A DNA stretch of 64,000 nt from Triticum aestivum. Taxonomy: Eukaryota; Streptophyta; Magnoliopsida; Poales; Poaceae. The notes under the pieces are model-generated. The model saw only the letters and a list, made by a program, of their open reading frames with translations, was not told the DNA's origin and ran no database searches. Positions 56,358 through 64,000 of the stretch are shown one piece after another. The stretch's first letter is position 1, and each line of letters begins with the position of its first letter. The stretch covers positions 312,532,209 through 312,596,208 of the forward strand of contig NC_057802.1 of NCBI RefSeq assembly GCF_018294505.1. The letters run 5' to 3'. The translations under genes and the position numbers were made by a program.

Positions 56358-59270
56358 CGAGTGGTTCAAGGGCACCTTCATCGGAACGGTGAAGGAGTGG
56401 TAGTGGGAGCGGTTCTACATCACCGAACCGCTCGCCCCCGGCCAGCCCGAGGTCCCAGCCTTCTCAGATGGGACTCCAAAGAAGCTCAAGTCATGGAAGG
56501 AGAAGGGCGTCGCCTGGGGGAACCCGAAGGAGGTGGATGCCCTGGTCAAAAGGGTCAAATGGTGGTCCACCACATGGAAGATTGAGCTTGCCGACGTCAT
56601 CAATGTGATGCTCAACCGCTGCATGCTCCCTCTCCAACTTTGGGCTACCCCGATGTGGGTGCAAAAGCCCGAGGACATGGGTCCCATCACCGCCTTCTTC
56701 TGCTCCACCTTGGCCGCCATGTGGACGAAGCTCATGAAGCTGGCCAAGGACAAGATCCCCAAACAAGGGAAGGACCGCAGCCTTGAGGACGGCTATGAAG
56801 CCCCCCGGTAAGTGATCTTACTCACCGGTCAATATTTCTATCCTCCGTATCAAGGAGTAGATTTTACCGAATCATTATGCTTGACGCTTTGCAGAAGTGG
56901 CTGGCCTGGGTGCAAGGGGTGCAGTGCCCGACTCCACTACCAGAGGAGCCCATGGCCCCCTGCTCGCGGTGCTCTTAACCGAGGAGCCGCACGGGGTGGC
57001 CCTCAAAGGGACGAAGTCCCAGAAGGGCAAGCCTGGTGGTCGGACCCAGGAAACCTCAGTCACCCGGTTTGAAGAGACCCACGTCTCCGCCGCCCATGAC
57101 AGCGACGTGGAGGAGGGTGATGTTGAGGAGATCCCTCCCCCGAAAGGGAAGAGGGCGGCGTCAGAGGACACCGAGGCCGGCACGCAGCCAAAGGTCTCAA
57201 AGAGGCCGAGGAGAACCTAGTGCCGCCGGCAAGTTGCCGGAGAGAGTCAAGCTCTCCGGCGAGTCGGAAGAAGACGTCCTCGCGATGGGGAGGAAGAAAT
57301 CGGTGCCTCGAGGGTAAGCCGTCGTCTTTATATCATGTCTTTTTATTCGACAAGCTCTTTCAACCAGGAAAGGCTCATAAAGCATCTCTTCTTATGCAGT
57401 CTGCCAAGGGTGATCCCCGGCGGTTACTCGAGTGGGTTGCCATCCGCCAGCAGGACTCCAGAGCCCGCAATTCCTCCCCCAGCACATGACGGTCTAGGGG
57501 AGGCGACATCCACCCTGGCCCCTGACATCAACAAGACGAGGATCGAGTAGGTGGCTGTCATGGCCGAGGTCGACACCTCGGCCCAACAAGACCCGGGGTA
57601 GAAGCACCCCAAGGTCGTCGAAGAAGGGCTAGGCCGGTCATCGGTCCAGCCGATATCTTCTTCGGCTCCGCCACCACTGGTGGAGGATACCCGGGCTAGC
57701 GGCTTGGTGCCTGGATCCAAGGTCGTCCGTCCTCCCCCGCCAACTGCCCAAGGACGGGCTGGCGTGGGGTGGACCGAGGAAATGGAGGAGACCCTAAATG
57801 GCTCCTCTATTAAGGAAGAGCATTGTGTCTTGATAGGCGCGACACTGCAGGGTTTCCGGACCACAGGGGCCGACCTGCTCGAGGTTTTTAAGAAACTTGT
57901 AACGAGCTTCGAGGTATGCTTCTATCCTTGCACCAAGTTCACTTTGTTCACGAGCTTATAGATTTATGTATTTGTCCGAGGACATAATACCACAGCCTTC
58001 CAAACGGCTTAGTGAGTGAGCAGCCCCCAAGCCCAAAGTTGGTTTCAAGAAACCGGCATATGGGTTGTAAAAAATTGATAGGAGTCTGTCATGCAGCTCC
58101 CAGGGTGCCGCTTTAAGGCAGCCGCCTCGGGACTTCAACTTTGGCCTGTGTAATAAGGATTTTTGCTGTCAAGTTTCATCCTCGGTTCCACATTCCATCT
58201 CCAAGGAGATTGCGGAGATGAACCGGAAGCTCAAGAGGTCCCAGGTGGACCTCGGCCTGGTAAACTAGAAGTTCGAGAAATCTCAAGGTAAGCAAGTTAA
58301 GTTTGCATTTGTACTTTGCACAAAAGAGTTATAATAAGTCTTGCCGGATTAAAAACTAAGGTCAAACGTTTTAATGACATCAGCGTTAGCTGAGCTTGAC
58401 AATCTCAAGGCCGAGCTCGAAACAGCTCGGCGGGAGGTGAAGCAGCATGAGGCTGCGGCCGCAAATGCGAAGAAGGCCCGAGCCGCCGAAAAGGCGGCCG
58501 GAGACAAGGACCGGGCGCGCGTTGTTGAGGTCGAAGAGACCCTGAAGGGCGTGTTTGAAGCACACGACAAGCTTCAGGTGGAAGGGCAGCGAACAAAGGA
58601 GGAGCTCAAAAAGCTCAAGCTTGCCCATGCCGACCTCAAGAGTGCGGCCCGGGCGGACCGTGAGGTGCTCCAGCAGTTGGAGCAAATTACCTCGGGTAAG
58701 CAATACTTATTGCAGTGTGTGTTTGGCAGCAAGGGGTGTGTCAAGCTCACCCAGCTGTGGCATTCCGCAGAAGTCTTCGGGGATCTCTCGCTGAGCGTGG
58801 CGGATGCCGTCGTGCACTTCGACCAGTTGGCGGGTCACGAGGTGGAGAAGGCCTTTTGAGGTCAATTCCCGGGGTCTCCGGCATCGCAGCTACTAAAGAA
58901 TCGAATGAAGTAGCTGGCGGAGCTTCTCCGCCTGGCGAGGTCGACGCTACAAGACCTCTGTGTCGTGCTATGGCCTACCGAATCCCTTCCCACCAGCCTC
59001 TTCGGCCTGGTGATGCGCCTGCAGGGGGGTCGCGTGCGCGGACAGCTGGAGGAGGTCCGCGTGCTTTGAAGGAGCATGGAGGGCGTATGCCTGCGTGAAT
59101 ACGCACTTCCACAAGGTTGACGCGGTGACGGTTGCCATGGGTCCTCCTACTGACAAGCCTCGCACCATGGAGCAGTTCTTTCCCGAGGTGTAGGAGGGAG
59201 CTCGGGTTACCGAGGCCATGTGTCCAAAATATGCTTTGTATTATTAGGTAGTACTTCGGAATGCCGAAGT
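56358..59270 (+). pseudogene. Antisense accessory gene of element C, N-terminus lost
   Basis: Plus-strand gene lying antisense to element C. It opens in mid-gene at B's LTR edge: WFKGTFIGTVKEW, TAG (56401-56403), ERFYITEPLAPGQPEVPAF, KVKWWSTTWKIELADV-like residues (RVKWWSTTWKIELADV) and LPLQLWATPMWVQKPEDMG. A donor CCG/GTAAGT (56807/56808) and acceptor TTTGCAG (56894) bound an 87-nt intron. Later segments are an acidic and basic linker (DSDVEEGDVEEIPPPKGKRA), a coiled coil at 58374-58690 (LDNLKAELETARREVKQHEA) and a tail with LWPTESLPTSLFGLVMRL. Frames change several times. It is related in plan to A's accessory gene (linker, intron, coiled coil). Function unknown. Confidence 0.65.
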
Positions 59271-60100
59271 GATGGAATGTATAAAACATTATCTTTTGCT
59301 TGAATGGTTATGGCTTTAGATTCCATGTGTGTTTTTCAATTATTATTACCTCTTGTGCGACTATTTTAGACTGAAAGTGGCCAGTTGTCGGCTTCAACCT
59401 CCATGTAGATTATACAAAGGGTGTTCCGAGATGCAGGCTTGATCCTTAACCGACGTCTCGGTGCCCGGAGACGGTCTTCTGCATATAGGAACGAGGCAAT
59501 CGGACGATAGTGGCTTGAGAGCTTTCAAGTAGTCCTAGGAGTTTTACTGTGGGGGATGATGACCATCCCCTGGTATGGGAAGTGGTCGGCCTGGTAGGTC
59601 TAGAATGTGACGCACTTCAGCTCGAAAGCAAAGCCCTTCTTTTAACACGGGTGATTTCTATCGTCACATCGCTTAACACGGTCTACGGATGGCCAACCAG
59701 TTTGCATGACCTAGATAGTCAGTTTTCAGCTTTCTCCACTGAGGTGCTCTGCCAATTAACCTGGTAGCACTATCGCAGTGGTTCTCCCGTTATACCCTTA
59801 GCCGAATTCATCGAGAACGTAAGGGGTACACATAGGAGCCGGGAAACCTAACTATTGACCAAAATCTAGGTTTGAAACGGATGCATATAAACCCAAAATC
59901 CGAGACGTCGAATACTTCGGACTTCTAATACAACTGTATCTTTTTAAAGAAATTCTTCATAGCACAGGGGCTATGCTTATAAAGAAATACGATAACGACC
60001 TTAAAGGGCATGGTTTCTTTATTTCATAATTTCTAGCCTTTACATGCCCAACCGCAACAAGAGGAACTAAAAGAATACGACGTGAAAGGAAAAAGGGGGA
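59271..60100. other. Spacer of element C without a gene
   Basis: Lies between the accessory gene and what is left of gag-pol. Reverse transcriptase, RNase H and integrase, expected next to this region, are absent. Confidence 0.55.
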
Positions 60101-60321
60101 ATAAAAAGTAAAGGGCGGGTATTGACATCAGGCTTTAGGAACCCGGGCCGCATCCTGCTGCATGTCTGCACTTCCGGGCTGTTGTCCAGCTTGCAGTCAC
60201 CAACGGTGGTGATTTAAGTAAGACTGGTGCAATCTCGGGCCTTTATGTGCTTCAGGCGTTTATTGGTCGGTCCCCTTGAAGGAGGTCTTGTAGGATTCTG
60301 CTTGCGTGGTTGAAGCCGCGC

Positions 60322-61170
60322 TTATGAATTCGTGGTTGCCGGCTCTTTGACAGAGGCCTGCTGATATGAGGGCTCGAAGCCACGTTGGTCCTTGTTCGAG
60401 CCGTTCCGGCGTGTTGGTGAGTTTTGGCTCCTCGATGGCCCAGAGAATATTGAGTGCAAAATTATGCACTGTGGGGACATAGTTCCCCATCTAGAGAGGG
60501 CACGCAAGGAGCCCGTATCCCTATTTAGGGTACGAGGGTATGTGGCCGAGGTCGATTTGTGCGTCCCAGGTGCGCATTGAAGAGCTAGCGGCGTGTTTAT
60601 TGCTGCGGGCTGCCTCCTTGGATGCATGTACCTCGGCTGCAAAAGCCGCAGTCTCCTCCTCAATCCGAGCGAGCGCTCGGTGTCGCCATTGACTATTATA
60701 ACACCGTTGGGTCCTGGCAATTTAAGCTTGAGATAAGCATAATGCGGGACTGCGTTAAAGCGTGTGAAGGCTGTGCGCCCTAGAAGCGCATGACATCCAC
60801 TCCAGAAGGGGACGATATCGAAGATTAACTATTCACTTCTGAAGTTCTCGGGCGAGCTGAAGACTACCTCTATGGTGATCGTTCTAGTGCAGCGGGCTTC
60901 GATGCCTGGGATGACACCTTTAAAGGTGGTGGTGTTCGGTTTGATTCGGTATGAGTCGATGCCCATCTTCTTAACCATGTCCTCATAAATGAGGTTGAAG
61001 CTACTACCTCCGTCCATGAGGACGCGTGGTAGATGGTAACCATCGACAATTGGGTCCAGGACGAGTGCAACCGACCCGCCGTGCCTTATGCTGGTCGGAT
61101 GGTCATGCTTATCAAACGTGATTGGGTAGGCCGACCAGGGGTTGAACTTTGGGGCGACTGGCTCCAACAC
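60322..61170 (-). pseudogene. Protease region of element C; rest of pol deleted
   Basis: On the minus strand: FDKHDHPTSIRHGGSVALVL, VLMDGGSSFNLIYEDMVKKM (the Asp-Gly-Gly protease motif of Tat elements), FKGVIPGIEARC and, after frame breaks, MPGPNGVIIVNGDTERSLG. The order matches the region between protease and reverse transcriptase. Nothing resembling reverse transcriptase, RNase H or integrase follows, so element C is a deletion derivative. Confidence 0.75.
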
Positions 61171-61188
61171 GTAGACATCCCGAAGTAC

Positions 61189-62530
61189 TCACTTCCTCTC
61201 CTTTTTAGGGATATGGGTAACATAGATCATGTTGACCTTGGTTACCTTATCAGGAAACTTCTTTTGTCCCCCATTATTGGGCCACCGAGGTTCATCCTCG
61301 TCTTCACTGCGGTTTTGGGTTTTACTTGGACCCTCCGCCGCAACCTTGCTAGCTTGTTTAAAGACCCAACAATTCCTGTTAATGTGGGTTGCTGGTTTGT
61401 CCTGGGTGACGTGGATTTGGCACGGCTGATCCAGGATCCCATCGAGCTGGCTAGGTCCATCTTTGTTCCCTTTAAAGGGCTTATTTTTGTGTCCGGATTT
61501 AGGTCCATTGAACCCCGCATTGACTGCAGAGTCTTCCGTATCTCTTCCGCCAATTTTATACATGGGCTTATTTTTATTGCGCTTAGGTTTTCCATTGGCG
61601 TCTCTTGTTTCCAAGGTGCCCGCCTTGCTGTTGTGAGAACTGCGTGCGAGCCAACTATCCTCTCCTGCACAGAAGCGAGTCATCAGCAAGGTGATGGCAA
61701 CCATAGTCCTCAGCTTATCCTGGCCAAGTTGACGGGCCAACCATTCATCTCAGATATTATTCTTGAATGCGGCGATGGCCTCGGCTTCGGAGCAGTCTAT
61801 GATCTGGTTCTTCTTGGTGAGGAACATGTTCAGAATTTCCGGGCTGGTTCGCCTTGCTCCTGGGTGACACGGCTGAGGTCGTCGGCGTCCGGAGGACGGA
61901 CGTATGTGCCCTAGAAATTTGCTCTAAAGGTGTCTTCTAGGGCCTCCCAGCTGCCAATAGAGTGAGGAGGTAGGCTGTTAAGTCAGTGCCTCGCCGGCCC
62001 CTTTAGTTTGAGCGGCAAATATTTAATGGCGTGGAGATCATCTCCATTCGCCATGTGTATGTGGAGAAGGAAATCCTCGATCCATATTGTTGGATCGCTG
62101 GTGCCATCGTATGACTCTATATTGATGGGCATGAATCCTTCGGGGAATTGATGTTCCATCACCCTATCTGTGAAGCAGATCAGGTGAGCCGGACCTCGGA
62201 ACCGAGGAGCACCTCGTCGAGGTCGGGAGAAAGTCGTGAATAGGCCTGATCTCGGGCACGACCATTCCTATCCATCCAGGCATCATAGCCGTCGAGCCCA
62301 GTGGGGGCACATCCACTTGATCCATAGATGGACCGAGGGGGTGCCCTGTTTTCCTCGATGTGACATCGAACGTCATGAGGGTCTAGGAAGTCCACGGGGT
62401 CCTTGCCGTAACGGCGTGGAGGTGGCCAGTCATTGAGGGTTTCCCGTATTGGCCTGTCCCGCCCTCTAGGGGGTCGGACATGGTCATCGGCGAGCTTTCC
62501 GGTGATCGCACAGAGGAACTCTCAATGAAA
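61189..62530 (-). pseudogene. gag of Tat-type element C
   Basis: On the minus strand, the part nearest the LTR carries traces of the Gag core (HAIKYLPLKLKG and RHWLNSLPPHSIGS-like residues around 61950-62060) with stops and shifts. The C-terminal part (61189-61740) is open for 183 codons and includes the Cys/His motif CQIHVTQDKPATHINRNC and Lys/Asn-rich linkers. Gag forms the particle that packages the element's RNA. Confidence 0.7.
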
Positions 62531-62537
62531 GCACCAA
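62519..62537 (-). promoter_or_regulatory. Primer binding site of element C
   Basis: The minus strand reads TTGGTGCTTTCATTGAGAG directly after the LTR end CGACA. Confidence 0.6.
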
Positions 62538-62974
62538 TGTCGGTGTCAAAACCGGCAGACCTCAGGGTAGGGGGTCCCTAGCTGTGGATCTCGGATCGAG
62601 TATAACAGGAACGAGCTAGATGATGTATACCCAAGTTCAGCCCCTCTTGATGGAGGTAAAACCTCGAGATCATAATGTTTGATCTAACTTTAGGGCTAGG
62701 TGAATGATTTTGTGTTGATGTCCCCTCTATGGGCTAAACCCTATGGCTTATATACACGCCATGGACGATATCTAGGGTTACAAGGTCGCTAAATAGGAGC
62801 CAGGCAGCGGCAGAGAACTTGGAGCATACGTCAAGTCTTCAGGGGAGACAATCTTGATCACGCCTCCTGCATACGGCCTCCAGAGTCCATCTTGACCATG
62901 AATAAAGGCTCGTCGGCCCAACCCGAGGAGAATGGGCCGACTGGGTTAGTACCCCCTTACCCAGGACACCGTCA
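62538..62974 (-). repeat. 5' LTR of element C
   Basis: 437 bp. The minus strand begins TGACGGTGTCCTGGGTAAGG (third base changed from the expected TGTCGG) and ends GGTTTTGACACCGACA. A TATATAAG box lies at 62748-62755 (minus). Unrelated in most of its sequence to A and B, but the same lineage by gag and protease. Confidence 0.8.
62748..62755 (-). promoter_or_regulatory. TATA box of element C LTR
   Basis: The minus strand reads TATATAAG within GTGTATATAAGCC. Confidence 0.55.
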
Positions 62975-63063
62975 CTAGGGAAACAACCGCTACAAGGTGG
63001 CCACTAAAAAATATAAGATAGATAAAGCTACTCAAAAGAAGATTCTACATCTACCCTCTTAAC

Positions 63064-64000
63064 TGAAGGAAATATGCACTAGAGGCAATAATAAAGTTGA
63101 TATTTTATATTTCCTTATCATGATAAAGGTTTATTATTCATGCTAGAATTGTATTGATCGAAAACTTAAATACATGTGTCAATACATAAACAAATACCGT
63201 GCCCCTAGTAAGCCTCTACTAGACTAGCTTGTTGATCAAAGCTGGTTAAGGTTTCCAAACCATAGACATGTGTTGTCATTTGATAACGGGATCATATCAT
63301 TAGGAGAATGATGTGATGGACAAGACCCATTCGTTAGCTTAGCATATTGATCATTCAGTTTATTGCAATTGCTTTGTTCATATCAAATACATATTCCTTC
63401 GACTATGAGATTATGCAACTCCCGGATACCGGAAGAATACCTTGTGTGCTATCAAACGTCACAACATAACTGGGTGATCATAAAGATGCTCTACAGGTAT
63501 CTCCGGAGGTGTTTGTTGAGTTGGCATAGAGCAAGATTAGGATTTGTCACTCCGAGTATCGGAGAGGTATCTCTAGTCCCTCTCGGTAATACACATCATA
63601 AGAAGCCTTGCAAGCAAAGTGACTAATGAGTTAGTTGCAAGATGTTGTATTACGGAATGTGTAAACAGACTTGCCGGTAACGAGATTGAACTAGGTATGA
63701 AGATACCGATGATCGAATCTCGGGCAAGTAACATACCGATGGACAAAGGGAATTACGTAGGTTGTCATAAGGTTCGACCGATAAAGATCTTCGTAGAATA
63801 TGTAGGAGACAATATGGGCATCCAGGTTCCGCTATTGGTTATTGATCAGAGATGTGTCTTGGTCATGTCTACATAGTTCTCGAACCCGTAGGGTCTGCAC
63901 GCTTAACGTTCGTTGACGATATAGTACTGTATGAGTTATGTATGTTGGTGACCGAATGTTGTTCAGAGTCCCTGATGTGATCACGGACATGACGAGGAGC
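63064..64000 (+). mobile_element. BARE/WIS/Angela-type Copia LTR, cut by window end
   Basis: Begins TGAAGGAAATATGCACTAGA, close to the well-known start of this family's LTR, and continues AGGCAATAATAAAGTTG, GCTAGAATTGTATTGATCG and further family sequence to the window edge. Short frames inside are non-coding. This family is the strongest pointer to the Triticeae. Confidence 0.88.

Noticed and set aside
61033..61914. 293-codon plus-strand ORF
   Set aside because: It is the reverse frame of the gag/protease region of element C, whose minus-strand motifs are recognisable.
63363..63876. Two ORFs of about 86 codons near the right edge
   Set aside because: They lie wholly within a Copia LTR known to be non-coding.

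Overview
The window reads as intergenic chromosome from a grass of the wheat tribe (Triticeae; inference). It holds a BARE/WIS/Angela-type Copia LTR, Stowaway and Tourist MITEs with TA and TTA target duplications, Tekay-type chromoviral Gypsy elements with 3-4 kb LTRs, and Tat-lineage Gypsy elements with an antisense accessory gene. I found no intact host gene. The genes that can be recognised are all broken.

Layout. 1-5096: a minus-strand Gypsy element (F) with a 3.2 kb LTR, inserted in a Helitron remnant (5097-5317). 5318-11457: low-copy DNA with microsatellites, three MITEs and a DEDDy 3'-5' exonuclease pseudogene (9106-9828). 11458-25246: a complete plus-strand Tekay-type element (T), with target duplication CTCCT, 5' LTR, primer site, extra upstream ORF, decayed gag-pol with chromodomain, and 3' LTR. 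It lies between a TATA box (11399) and the start codon (25277) of a now ruined single-exon gene. 26003-31898: MITEs, two Helitrons (one nested in a MITE), a SINA-type E3 ligase pseudogene and an F-box/DUF295 pseudogene. 31966-32478: a repeat I could not classify.

32479-62974 is a nest of Gypsy elements. Element C (minus, 5' LTR 62538-62974) contains element B (minus, 5' LTR 55460-56357). B is cut by element A (plus, 3' LTR 52375-53268, antisense accessory gene on the minus strand). A's accessory gene is split by a solo LTR (D, 33638-38032, duplication GTAGG) and by a non-coding LARD-like element (E, 38547-50189, duplication TCAGC). The left parts of A, B and C are missing, which points to a deletion near 32.48 kb. 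63064-64000 is the start of a Copia LTR that runs off the window.

The most unusual signals are: a spliced-looking coding cassette inside both LTRs of element T; splice-acceptor-like AG directly before both of T's ORF starts; a retrotransposon that separates a promoter from its gene; a reverse transcriptase with its first catalytic Asp changed to Asn; and premature stops that are all TAG or TGA, as expected from decay of methylated cytosines.
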